Assembly: GCA_964650975.1 (NCBI GenBank) | Contig: CAZYWA010000007.1 | Span: 1-40,986 of the forward strand | Source: CAZYWA01 sp964650975 [NCBI: uncultured bacterium] | GTDB lineage: Bacteria; JADJOY01 | Reading direction: 5' to 3' | Length of the DNA stretch: 40,986 nt | In this document: positions 29,901 to 37,872 of the stretch, piece after piece | How positions within the stretch are numbered: the stretch's first letter is position 1 | How the letters are laid out: each line of letters begins with the position of its first letter | Made by a program: the position numbers and the translations under genes | The notes under the pieces: generated by a model | The model's input: the letters and a program-made list of their open reading frames with translations, nothing else | Databases searched by the model: none | What the model was told of the DNA's origin: nothing

Positions 29901-32294
29901 CTACCGGGATTGCAACGTGTAGCGGCGGGAACGCGATGACGAAATCGCAACGCGGCCGACGGGGCGCTTGCCGCGAGCGAGCTCGACGGTGACCCGCTTT
30001 CCTTCCGCGCAGGCGAGTGCCGTCACACCGGTCCATAGAAACGGCACCATGTCGTCCGCTTCGGCGGTCCGCGCGCGTCCCTCGACGACGCGTGCCCGAA
30101 TGTCAGCGCCGCCTAGCGCGTCGCTCGACTCGAACGCGATCGTGGTTCCGTCGGCGAGCTCGATGTCGCTCGATCCCGGGCCCGCCACCGTGACGCGCAG
30201 CGACTCGTCCGCGTCGGCGAGCGTGCGGATTCCCTCGACACGCTCGGTGAGCAGCGTGTCGCAGTAGCGATCGAGCGTCGGCAGCACCGATCCCGTGCGC
30301 AGGAAGAGCGGAATGCGCCCGATCGGCGCCTCCACCTGTACCCGAACGGGACCCTCTTTCCGGACGCCGCTCCACAGATCCACCCAGTCGCCCGCCGGCA
30401 AATACACGCTGCGCGCGACGGCGCCGCGCTCGACGATCGGCGCCACCAGGAGCTCCTCGCCGAACAGCAGCTGATCGTGGATGCCGCCGGCTTCCGCGTC
30501 GTCCGGATGATGGAGGTGCAGATGGCGGACGATCGGCAGGCCGCGGCTCGCCGCTTCCGCGGCGTAACGATGGATGTGCGGAAAGAGCGCCGTGTGCAGG
30601 CACGTGTAGCGGCGGTAGTGGTCGAGGGTCTCGCGATCCTTGTCGAACGACCAGTTGCGATAGAGCCGCACGCCGTGATGGGTGCGCATCACCGGCAAGA
30701 ACGTGGTCATCTCGGTCCAGCGCTGGAAGAGCTCGCGATCGGAGGGTCCGCAGGTGAACGACTTGTAGCCGGCGAGATCGGTGGCGAAGTACGGCACTCC
30801 TGAGATGCCCGCGTTGAGTGCCGCGGGAATCACCGCGGGAAGACCGTCGAGCTTGTCGAAGTTGGTCGACTGATCGCCCGACCAGATCACCGGCGCCTGA
30901 CGCTGGCTGCCCACCGTTCCCGAGCGGCAGAAGAACACGTAGTCGCCGTCGGGCCGCGCCTCGTCCCAGAAGCTGCGATTCGCTTCCTGCCAGAGCAGCG
31001 GGTAGCGGTTGTGCATCTCCCAGCCGGTCGAGCCGTCGTGGAAGCGCGCCTCGACTGGCGTGTACTCGCCGAAATCCGCCATCCAGCCGTCGACGCCGAG
31101 CTTCTCGGTGCGCGCGAAGATTTCGTGCAGGTAAGGCTTCGCCTCGGGATGGGTGAAGTCGAGCTGGCCGTAGTGCTCACCCATCAGCGCCAGCCGCCAC
31201 GGGCGCCCCTTCTTGTCGCGCATGAAGACGCCGCGCTTCTTGCCGCGCTCGTAGTCGGCGGTGCCCTCGAGCACGTACGGGAAGAAATACGCGAGAAAGC
31301 GATAGCCCTTGGCGCGCAGCTCGCGCGTCATGTTCTCGAAGTCCGGATAACGCTTCTCGTCCACCGTCATCTTGGTGGGGAAGATCCAGTACTGCCCGAA
31401 GGGCAGGTCGCTGCCGTTTTGCCAGTCCTCGGTCCAGATCGCGGCCGACGGAATTCGCTCCGCGCGCAGCTTGTTCGCGACCTCGCGAACCCGCTCGGGT
31501 CCGGTCACCGCGTCGTTCCACGGCGCGAAGATCCACGGGTTGGGCAGCGTGGCGCGGCCGGTGCGCTCGGTCATGGTCTCGATGAGACCGAGCGGCGAGT
31601 CGGCGAAGAAGAGCGTCAGCGTGAGCGACGCGCCGAAGATCTTGATCGAGAGCTTGGTGGGATCGGCGGCACCCACGTCGAAGATCACCCGGTTCGATTC
31701 CTCGACGACGAGCCCCCAGTTGCGGCTCGACGTGAAGAGCGGCATCGGGCAGTAGGTGGAATCGGGACCCGACGGAAACGGATTGCGCTTGGTCTTGGGC
31801 AGCGCCTTCGCGAGCGGCGCCGGCAGCGCCACGCTGCGCTCCTCGGCCCACACGCTCACCCGCTGGCCACGCTGATCGCATGCGTTGAAGCGCTCGCCGA
31901 AGCCGAAGAACCGCTCGCCGGGCTCGATGGCGAGCTGCACCTCGATCGCCACGTCCCCGGTTGCGTGCGCCTTGTACGCGAGCTGCGCGGTCCGCGGACC
32001 GAGGCGCTTGGCGCGCAGCGTGAGCGGCATGCCGGCGCCGCCCAGCTCGGCGTCGAAATCGCCTCCGTGCGCGCGCGACGACAGCACGCCGTCGGCGCTG
32101 TGGGAGCTCGACTCGCGTCCGGTGAACACGTACCACGCGACCACCCGCTGCGCGCGCTGTCCACGAACCTGGGCGAGCCGTGGCGGCTCGGAGACGCGGA
32201 GCAGCGCCGTGCCGCTCGCGTCCTCGACCGCGGGCCTCAGCGGATCGACGTGAAACCGGATGCCGCTGCTCGTGGTCTGGCGTTTCTTCGGCAT
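29901..32294 (-). CDS. Glycoside hydrolase family 31 alpha-glycosidase (YihQ-like fold)
   Basis: A protein of 797 residues. RFFGFGERFNACDQRG is the GH31 N-terminal signature. The nucleophile is expected at Asp407 in WMADFGEYTP and the acid/base at Asp474 in WSGDQSTNF; the 67-residue spacing equals that of E. coli YihQ (405 and 472). YFATDLAGY and PVMRTHHG are further active-site blocks. The three sulfonate-binding positions of YihQ that I recall (Gln288, Arg301, Trp304) align with Glu289, Tyr302 and Phe305, so a sulfoquinovosidase role is unlikely; an alpha-glucosidase or alpha-xylosidase is more probable. No signal peptide, hence cytosolic. The start MPKKRQTTSSG is preferred over a long unrelated upstream frame. 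Confidence 0.9.
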   Translation of the reverse strand: MPKKRQTTSSGIRFHVDPLRPAVEDASGTALLRVSEPPRLAQVRGQRAQRVVAWYVFTGRESSSHSADGVLSSRAHGGDFDAELGGAGMPLTLRAKRLGPRTAQLAYKAHATGDVAIEVQLAIEPGERFFGFGERFNACDQRGQRVSVWAEERSVALPAPLAKALPKTKRNPFPSGPDSTYCPMPLFTSSRNWGLVVEESNRVIFDVGAADPTKLSIKIFGASLTLTLFFADSPLGLIETMTERTGRATLPNPWIFAPWNDAVTGPERVREVANKLRAERIPSAAIWTEDWQNGSDLPFGQYWIFPTKMTVDEKRYPDFENMTRELRAKGYRFLAYFFPYVLEGTADYERGKKRGVFMRDKKGRPWRLALMGEHYGQLDFTHPEAKPYLHEIFARTEKLGVDGWMADFGEYTPVEARFHDGSTGWEMHNRYPLLWQEANRSFWDEARPDGDYVFFCRSGTVGSQRQAPVIWSGDQSTNFDKLDGLPAVIPAALNAGISGVPYFATDLAGYKSFTCGPSDRELFQRWTEMTTFLPVMRTHHGVRLYRNWSFDKDRETLDHYRRYTCLHTALFPHIHRYAAEAASRGLPIVRHLHLHHPDDAEAGGIHDQLLFGEELLVAPIVERGAVARSVYLPAGDWVDLWSGVRKEGPVRVQVEAPIGRIPLFLRTGSVLPTLDRYCDTLLTERVEGIRTLADADESLRVTVAGPGSSDIELADGTTIAFESSDALGGADIRARVVEGRARTAEADDMVPFLWTGVTALACAEGKRVTVELARGKRPVGRVAISSSRSRRYTLQSR

Positions 32295-32464
32295 GAGAGT
32301 CGATCGTGTGGGGTGAGGAGCCCCCGTTCTACCCGATCGAGCCAGTCCGTGTCCCGATCGTGCCTCGGCCGAGTTGGAGGGACCACAGCCCTCCGGAGCG
32401 AGCCCTCGCTCGGAACGTCTGATAACGTCCGCACTCCCGTCGCGGGCAGCCGCGTCGTGCATCG
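32295..32464. promoter_or_regulatory. Divergent promoter region with repeat B7
   Basis: 170 bases between the divergent GH31 and exported-protein genes. It holds the degenerate repeat B7 (32374-32394). CTGATAACG at about 32419-32427 resembles a -10 element for the plus-strand gene, about 40 bases before its ATG. Confidence 0.4.
32374..32394 (+). repeat. Family B hairpin, degenerate copy B7
   Basis: AGGGAC and the downstream CACAGCCCTCC match B4/B6, but the left arm is GAGTTGG, so the original stem is largely lost. An alternative stem GGAGGG (32376-32381) with CCCTCC (32389-32394) is perfect. It is 70 bases upstream of the exported-protein start. Confidence 0.55.
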
Positions 32465-33868
32465 ATGAGACCCACACGAGTCATCGCCAGCAGCGCTCTG
32501 GCCACGAGCGTCTTTCTCGCGGCCGTCGCGACACCGCAGGCGCTCTTCGCGGAGACGGATTCCCATTCTCCGCCGGTTCCGCCTCCCGTCTCGACCCCCA
32601 AGACGCTCCACCGCGTGCCCGATCCGGTGGTGATGCGCGGCGCCGACCTCGGCACCATGGCCGGCACGCCGCTCGCGCGTTTCGCGCTCTTCGCCGTCAC
32701 CGAATCCGGCGCGCTCGCTCCCATTCCGTTCCAGATCGACGAGCGCACCGCGGACGACGCGGGCTACGTCTACCCGGCCGGCAAGGAGAAGAATCCCGAG
32801 GCGGGAAACGGCTTGCTCGACGCGCAGGACGAGCTCGCCTTCATGGCCGAGGACTGCGGCCCACGGATCGCGCCGGTTCCCTGGCCGGCGGGCGCCGAGC
32901 GCGGGAGCGAGATCGCCGTCACCGATCCCGTCGACGGCACCCAGGGCTTCGTCTACCTCTTCGTGTTCGCCGCTTCCGCCGGGTCGCCGCCGCCGCGCAG
33001 CGACCGCAGCTACGTGCACTACGACCCGGTCGCCGAGACCATCACGTCGTCGAGCTACACGATGTCCTACGAGCCCGGGAAAGAGCGGATCTTCTTCTCG
33101 GGTCTCTCGATCCCGCCCGGCGCCGGCGGCACCGGCGAGAGCTTCGTCGATCGGCTCAAGATCCGCACCTCGATCGAGACCAAGCTCTTCTTCTCGATCA
33201 GCTTCGACGAGGACGAGTGGCAGAGCTCGGTCGCGGCGTGGCTCAACGGCCCGGTGCGCGCGATGCGCGAGGTCCGGAACAAGCTCGCGTTCCTGGGCAT
33301 TCCGGTGGCGCCCACGATTCGCGTCGAGGGCACCTTCTACCGGGACTTCCACGTGGCGCCGAGCGACGTGCACCAGACCATCGATTTCCCGGGCATCGCG
33401 CGCTCGGCGTGGTTCCAGACCTCGGTCGACCTGAACGACCGCGCCCGCGGCATGCGCTACTACCGCCCGAGCCGCGACACCGACACCGGCGACGGCTGGC
33501 ACACGATCGACGGCACCACCACACCCGACGAGAAGAACCTCGACCCCAAGCAACCCGACTGGCACCTCGTCACCGGTCCGCCCGGCACGTTCATCTGGTG
33601 GATGAAGATGCCGAAGCCGCTGCAACCGGTGACCGATCTCGTCTACTCCGACGACGCTTCGACCCCCGATCCGCCCGAGACGACGCCCGGCACGATCGGC
33701 GAAATCGGCTACCACGTCGACCTGATGCCGCTCGCCGAGGGCGACTACCACATGAAGGTCTTCTACCTCTTCCCGCCTCACTACCAGCCGGGGATGGAGA
33801 AGCGCTGGCTCGAGATGATCACCGACCCGGTCCAGGTGGAGGTCCGTGCGCTCGCCGGGAAGGAGTGA
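32465..33868 (+). CDS. Exported protein of unknown function
   Basis: A protein of 467 residues, family not recognised. Signal peptide at about residues 1-29 (VIASSALATSVFLAAVATPQALFAE). The mature part is beta-rich: VVMRGADLGTMAGTPLARFALF, IPFQIDERTADDAGYVYPAG, LLDAQDELAFMAEDCGPRI, and repeated calls to aromatic/acidic strands up to PVQVEVRALAGKE. The order resembles a carbohydrate-binding or jelly-roll envelope protein, but no catalytic motif is seen. Only one Cys. It is divergent from the GH31 gene, which may suggest a shared carbohydrate theme; this is weak. Confidence 0.72.
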   Translation: MRPTRVIASSALATSVFLAAVATPQALFAETDSHSPPVPPPVSTPKTLHRVPDPVVMRGADLGTMAGTPLARFALFAVTESGALAPIPFQIDERTADDAGYVYPAGKEKNPEAGNGLLDAQDELAFMAEDCGPRIAPVPWPAGAERGSEIAVTDPVDGTQGFVYLFVFAASAGSPPPRSDRSYVHYDPVAETITSSSYTMSYEPGKERIFFSGLSIPPGAGGTGESFVDRLKIRTSIETKLFFSISFDEDEWQSSVAAWLNGPVRAMREVRNKLAFLGIPVAPTIRVEGTFYRDFHVAPSDVHQTIDFPGIARSAWFQTSVDLNDRARGMRYYRPSRDTDTGDGWHTIDGTTTPDEKNLDPKQPDWHLVTGPPGTFIWWMKMPKPLQPVTDLVYSDDASTPDPPETTPGTIGEIGYHVDLMPLAEGDYHMKVFYLFPPHYQPGMEKRWLEMITDPVQVEVRALAGKE

Positions 33869-33912
33869 ATGACTTCTCAGGGGCGCCCAGGGCGGCTCGT
33901 TGGGCTATCTGA

Positions 33913-34116
33913 GCTGAATCAAGGGTTCCCTGGCCGGTAGAAGCTGCTGCCATACGTCTTTCTAGAAGCGCGGGCGGTCTCGTCGCTGGCGATTACGTGC
34001 TGCACGTTCACCACGACGGCGCGAAGGAGCTCGCGTGGCCCTGGGGCAGGGAGCAATTCATCACGCTCTGGTATGACGAGGACGGGAAGATCGCGTTTCT
34101 GGAAATGGGGTTTCGG
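33913..34116 (+). pseudogene. Possible gene remnant ahead of the oxidoreductase
   Basis: An open frame of 68 codons without a stop runs straight into the oxidoreductase ATG. Its last 40 codons read like genuine protein (YVLHVHHDGAKELAWPWG, then ITLWYDEDGKIAFLEMGFR) with GC-ending codons. The segment resembles the final strands of an NTF2/SnoaL-like fold. No start or upstream part is present, so a truncated remnant fused by chance is the best reading; an N-terminal extension of the oxidoreductase is the alternative, starting at GTG 33997. Confidence 0.4.
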
Positions 34117-35106
34117 ATGACCGCTGACTTGCGCTGGGGCATTCTCGGTTGCGCGAGCATCGCGGCGCGGGTGGGGCCGGCGATCGCGAGCGTTCCGGGG
34201 AATCGGCTCGCGGCGGTGTCGAGCCGCAGCCTGTCGAAGGCGCGCGCGGCCGCGGATGCCTTCGGCGTCGAGCATGCGTTCGGGTCGTACGCGGAGATGC
34301 TCGCGAGTGGGACCATCGACGTGGTCTACAACCCGCTGCCCAACTCGCTGCACGCCGAGTGGACGATCGCGGCGCTCGCCGCCGGCTTGCCGGTGCTCTG
34401 CGAGAAGCCCCTCACGGCGACCGCCGCGGAAGCGCGCGCGGTGCTCGCCGCGTCGAAGCGCACCGGGCTCTTGGTGGCCGAGGCATTCATGTACCGCCAC
34501 CATCCGCTCTACGACGTGCTCGCCAAGCTGCTCGCGGACGGTGCGATCGGCCACGTGCGGGTGGTGTCGGCCACCTTCACGTTTCTGCTCGACGACCGGA
34601 ACGAGACGCCGGCCTCGGCGGCGCTCGCGGGCGGCTCGCTGCGCGACGTGGGCTGCTATCCGGTGAGCCTGGCGCGGATGGTGCTGCGCCAGGAGCCCAA
34701 GCGGGCGTTCGCGATGGCGCGCTTCTCGGACGTCGACGACACGCTCACCGGCCTCCTCGAGTTCCCGGGCGGCGCGATCGCGCAGGTCACGTCGAGCATC
34801 GAGAGTCACGAGCGCGCGCACGCCGAGATCATCGGCACCACCGGCACGATCTTCCTCGAGTCGCCGTGGTTTCCCGGCGAGGAGCTGCTGCTGGTACGGG
34901 GCGGGGGCGCCAGCACGCCCGAGCGCGTCCCGTGTCCCCCCGGCGACGGCTACCAGCTCGAGGTGGCCGATTTCGCGCGCGCGGTCCGGGCCGGCACCGC
35001 GCCGCGCTGGCCGATCGACGACGCGGTCGCGAACGTGGCGGCGCTCGAGGCCTTGCTCGAATCGGCGCGCTCGGGGCGCGCGATCGAGGTCGGGGCTGGA
35101 GTATGA
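34117..35106 (+). CDS. Gfo/Idh/MocA family oxidoreductase
   Basis: A protein of 329 residues. The Rossmann domain opens RWGILGCASIAARVGPAIAS. IDVVYNPLPNSLHAEWTIAAL and VLCEKPLTATAAEARAVL give the family signature with the E-K-P motif at residues 96-98. AEAFMYRHHPLYDVLAKLL and GGSLRDVGCYPVSLARMVL are the C-terminal domain substrate and hinge blocks. It is an NAD(P)-dependent dehydrogenase, usually of sugars or their derivatives; trans-1,2-dihydrobenzenediol dehydrogenase-like members have the same MYRHHP motif. ATG 34117 begins directly at the fold; the upstream open segment is treated separately. Its stop overlaps an ATG (35103) in the next reading frame. Confidence 0.9.
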   Translation: MTADLRWGILGCASIAARVGPAIASVPGNRLAAVSSRSLSKARAAADAFGVEHAFGSYAEMLASGTIDVVYNPLPNSLHAEWTIAALAAGLPVLCEKPLTATAAEARAVLAASKRTGLLVAEAFMYRHHPLYDVLAKLLADGAIGHVRVVSATFTFLLDDRNETPASAALAGGSLRDVGCYPVSLARMVLRQEPKRAFAMARFSDVDDTLTGLLEFPGGAIAQVTSSIESHERAHAEIIGTTGTIFLESPWFPGEELLLVRGGGASTPERVPCPPGDGYQLEVADFARAVRAGTAPRWPIDDAVANVAALEALLESARSGRAIEVGAGV

Positions 35107-35162
35107 TCGCGGATCCTCGGACGGCACGGGCGCGCGAGCGCGCTCAGAAAGGTAGGCATCCG

Positions 35163-36053
35163 ATGCCCCGGAATCGGAGCGTGCGGCTCGGCTCGGCGGC
35201 GATCGTGGCGGCGATGCTCTCGGTGGGTGGGCTCGCGCGTGCCGAGGAATTTCCCGTGCCGAAGGTCGATTTTTCGGCCGACATGGTGACGCACATGTCG
35301 GGCTTCGCGCCGCCGCCCGCTCCCGGCGGGCCTCCCGGCGGACAGCCGCCGCCCGCCGTGCCCACCGAGATCAGCGGCAAGATGTACCAGTCCGGCGGTA
35401 ACACCCGTCAGGAGATCAACACCATGGGGATCCTGGCGACCACGATCACGCGCCGGGACAAGAAGGTGGTCTGGACGCTCCTGCCGATGAACAACTCGTA
35501 CATGGAGTTCTCGTTCGACGACGCCGCCACGGGCAAGAAGGGCGACGGCATCGACAACTTCTGGAAATCGCCCGACACCAAGATCGAGAAGCTGGGCAAG
35601 GAAGACGTGAACGGCGTCGAGACCACGCACGACAAGGTGACGATCACCGCGAAGGACGGTCAGGCGCACACGGGCGAGGTGTGGCTCACCAAGGACAACA
35701 TCCCGATGCGCATGAAGACGGCTCCGTCGGCCGGCCACGAGGTCATGATGGAGCTCAAGAACCTGAAGATCGGCAAGCAGGATGCGTCGCTCTTCGAGGT
35801 CCCCGCGGGTTACCAGAAGACCCAGATGCCGAACTTCTCGGGGCTCATGGGCGGAGCGGGCGCCCCGGGCGCGGGTGCTCCCGACGCGGCGCCGGGCGGC
35901 GCTCCGGCACCCGCGGCTCGGCCGCAGCTGACTCCCGAACAGCTCCAGCAGCTGAAGGATCAGATGCGGAAGCAGCTCGAGCAGATGCAGAAGAACATGC
36001 CGCAGCAGCCGCCCTCTCAGACTCCGCCTCCGGCTCCGCCCAGCACTCCCTGA
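35163..36053 (+). CDS. Exported DUF4412-like protein with Pro/Gln-rich C-terminus
   Basis: A protein of 296 residues. Signal peptide RNRSVRLGSAAIVAAMLSVG, then GLARAEEF with cleavage after ARA. The central domain (about residues 40-215) has the pattern ISGKMYQSGGNTRQEIN, RRDKKVVWTLLPMNNSYMEF and LTKDNIPMRMKT typical of DUF4412/LolA-type half-barrels, which bind lipid or lipoprotein in some families. A Gly/Pro/Ala linker follows, and then LTPEQLQQLKDQMRKQLEQM, a short amphipathic helix, before a Pro-rich end. ATG 35163 is preferred to 35103 as it gives a clean signal peptide. Periplasmic or outer-membrane associated. Confidence 0.78.
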   Translation: MPRNRSVRLGSAAIVAAMLSVGGLARAEEFPVPKVDFSADMVTHMSGFAPPPAPGGPPGGQPPPAVPTEISGKMYQSGGNTRQEINTMGILATTITRRDKKVVWTLLPMNNSYMEFSFDDAATGKKGDGIDNFWKSPDTKIEKLGKEDVNGVETTHDKVTITAKDGQAHTGEVWLTKDNIPMRMKTAPSAGHEVMMELKNLKIGKQDASLFEVPAGYQKTQMPNFSGLMGGAGAPGAGAPDAAPGGAPAPAARPQLTPEQLQQLKDQMRKQLEQMQKNMPQQPPSQTPPPAPPSTP

Positions 36054-36069
36054 CCCGAGAGCCGCTGCC

Positions 36070-36903
36070 ATGCCGCTGCCACGCTTCGACGGCACGCTCT
36101 GCACCGACGTTCCGCCCTACCGGCGGATCGTGCCGTTCCTCATGCGCGGGCGGAACGAGTCCGCGGTCTACTTCGAGCAGACCATCGATCTCACGCGCAC
36201 GCTGCCGTTCGTGGAGGCGTGGAACACCTCGCACCCGCGCGAGCGGCGCATCACGTTCTTCCACGTGCTGCTCGGCGCCTTGCCGCGCGTCCTCGCGGAG
36301 CGGACCCGGCTCAACCGCTTCGTCTCCGGCGAGCGGATCTACCAGCGGAAGGGCGTTTACATTTCGTTCGCCGCCAAGAAGAAGATGGACGACGAGGCGC
36401 CGCTGCAGGTCGTCAAGTTGCCCTTCGAGGCGAACGAGCCATTCGCGCGCATGGTCGAGCGCGTGGCGGGCGGGATCGTCGAGGCCAAATCGGACAAGAT
36501 CACCCAGGTCGACAAGGAGCTCGATTTCTTCCTCAAGCTGCCGCGGTTGCTGCTGAGCGCAGCGGTGCGCGTGCTCGGGCTGCTCGATTTCTACAACCTG
36601 GCGCCGCGGGTGCTGCTCGAGCCCGATCCGATGTACACGTCGGTGTTCCTCGCCAACCTCGGCAGCCTCAAGATGGGCGGCGGGTTTCACCACCTCTACG
36701 AGTACGGGAATTGCCCGATCTTCGGTGTGGTCGGCCAGATCGAGACCATTCCGGCGGTGACCGACGGCGGCCGGATCGAGCCGCGCAGGGTATGCAAGGT
36801 TCGCTGGAGCTACGACGAGCGAATCGAGGACGGCCTCTACTGCGCGCGCTCGCTCGAGCTTCTGAAGAAGCTGGTCGAGGATCCGGCGTCCTGGGCGAAG
36901 TGA
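36070..36903 (+). CDS. 2-oxoacid dehydrogenase acyltransferase (E2)-like protein lacking the catalytic His
   Basis: A protein of 277 residues comparable to the catalytic domain of E2/chloramphenicol-acetyltransferase-like enzymes, without lipoyl or peripheral-subunit-binding domains. FFHVLLGALPRVLAER and RLNRFVSGERIYQRKGVYIS correspond to the conserved helix and strand; NLGSLKMGGGFHHLYEYG and CPIFGVVGQIE to the trimer region. The active-site motif DHRxxDG is replaced by YDERIEDG, with Glu250 in place of the catalytic His while the final Asp-Gly is kept. Either the chemistry differs or the protein is structural. It starts 17 bases after the DUF4412-like gene, so they are probably cotranscribed. 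Confidence 0.78.
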   Translation: MPLPRFDGTLCTDVPPYRRIVPFLMRGRNESAVYFEQTIDLTRTLPFVEAWNTSHPRERRITFFHVLLGALPRVLAERTRLNRFVSGERIYQRKGVYISFAAKKKMDDEAPLQVVKLPFEANEPFARMVERVAGGIVEAKSDKITQVDKELDFFLKLPRLLLSAAVRVLGLLDFYNLAPRVLLEPDPMYTSVFLANLGSLKMGGGFHHLYEYGNCPIFGVVGQIETIPAVTDGGRIEPRRVCKVRWSYDERIEDGLYCARSLELLKKLVEDPASWAK

Positions 36904-36912
36904 GCCCAGATC

Positions 36913-36943
36913 GCCGGGAGGGACCGGCTCCGCCAGTCCGCGT
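36913..36943 (+). repeat. Family B hairpin, copy B2
   Basis: GCCGG (36913-36917), GAGGGA, CCGGC (36924-36928), then TCCGCCAGTCCGCG. It differs from B1 by a single missing C over 31 bases. It fills the 40-base gap between two convergent genes. Confidence 0.8.
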
Positions 36944-37756
36944 TCAGCGCGCGAACGCGCCGTCGATCTCCGCGAACGGGACCGCGTGGGCGAGGCCGCC
37001 GAAGGTGCCGCGCTCGGCCAGCTCCTTCGCCGCCTCGAGGAACCCACCCCACGCGACGCGCGCCAGCGCGCCGCCGACGCTGATGCGGCGCACGCCGAGC
37101 GCCGCGAGCTCGGCGACGGTGGCGAAGTTGCTTCCCACCAGCACGTTGACCGGAGTGGGCGCGAGCGCCGAGACCACGGCGCGAATGTCCTCTTTCGAGC
37201 GGATTCCAGGCGCGTAGACGCAATCCGCGCCCGCTTCCGCGTACGCGGTGAGCCTCGCGATCGTCTCGCGCAGGTCGGGGCGCCCGACCAGGAAGCCTTC
37301 CGATCGAGCCGTGAGCACCAAGTGGCTGGCGGCACCGTCGACGGCGTGGCGCGCGGCGCGGATCCGCTCGACCGCGAGCGTGGGGTCGAAGAGCGGCGCA
37401 TCGGCCTTTCCGGTCGAGTCTTCGATCGAGAGCCCGGCGATGCCGGTGCTCGCTGCCCGCGCCACGTTCGCGGCCACCGCCTCCGGCTGGTCAGCGAAGC
37501 CGTGCTCGAAGTCGGCGCTCACCGGGATCGAAACCGCTCCGGCCAGCGCGCGCAGGTGAGAGAGCACCTCGTCGAGCGAGACGTGGTTGTCGGCTCGCCC
37601 GAGCGACCACGCGAGGCCAGAGCTGGTGGTCGCGAGCGCCCGGAACCCGAGCTGCTCCAGGAGCCTCGCACTCCCAACGTCCCAGGGATTGGGGATCACG
37701 AAGCAGCCGGAGCGGTGCAGCTCGCGGAACGCGTGAGCGGCCGGAAAGGGCTTCAT
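36944..37756 (-). CDS. Isocitrate lyase / PEP mutase family protein
   Basis: A protein of 270 residues with the TIM-barrel of the PEP mutase/isocitrate lyase superfamily. CFVIPNPWDVGSARLLEQLG and ALATTSSGLAWSLG form the first active-site block; VSADFEHGFA carries the Mg-binding acids; AGLSIEDSTG and LVLTARSEGFL are also standard. The loop after IEDS lacks the Lys-Lys-Cys-Gly-His of true isocitrate lyases, so a carboxyphosphonoenolpyruvate mutase-like, methylisocitrate-lyase-like or oxaloacetase role is more likely. Cytosolic. ATG 37756 chosen. It is divergent from the response regulator gene. Confidence 0.9.
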   Translation of the reverse strand: MKPFPAAHAFRELHRSGCFVIPNPWDVGSARLLEQLGFRALATTSSGLAWSLGRADNHVSLDEVLSHLRALAGAVSIPVSADFEHGFADQPEAVAANVARAASTGIAGLSIEDSTGKADAPLFDPTLAVERIRAARHAVDGAASHLVLTARSEGFLVGRPDLRETIARLTAYAEAGADCVYAPGIRSKEDIRAVVSALAPTPVNVLVGSNFATVAELAALGVRRISVGGALARVAWGGFLEAAKELAERGTFGGLAHAVPFAEIDGAFAR

Positions 37757-37872
37757 GACCAAAAGGTACCGGCCGGCGCGCCGGAGTCACAACCCGGCGC
37801 GGCTGCCGGTCGCTCGGCGCGCGAGGCGACCTCGAGCGCACCCGCGGGCGGCTGTGGTAATCAAGCAGCGCG
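37757..37872. promoter_or_regulatory. Divergent promoter region upstream of the two-component system
   Basis: 116 bases between divergent starts. CCGGCGCGCCGG at 37773-37784 is a perfect 12-base palindrome 17 bases upstream of the PEP-mutase-family start and could be an operator. GGTAATCA at about 37856-37863 resembles a -10 box only about 10 bases before the regulator ATG, suggesting a leaderless or very short-leader mRNA. Confidence 0.42.

Noticed and set aside
29901-32294. Calling the GH31 gene a sulfoquinovosidase (yihQ)
   Set aside because: All three recalled sulfonate-site positions differ, although the catalytic aspartates and spacing agree.
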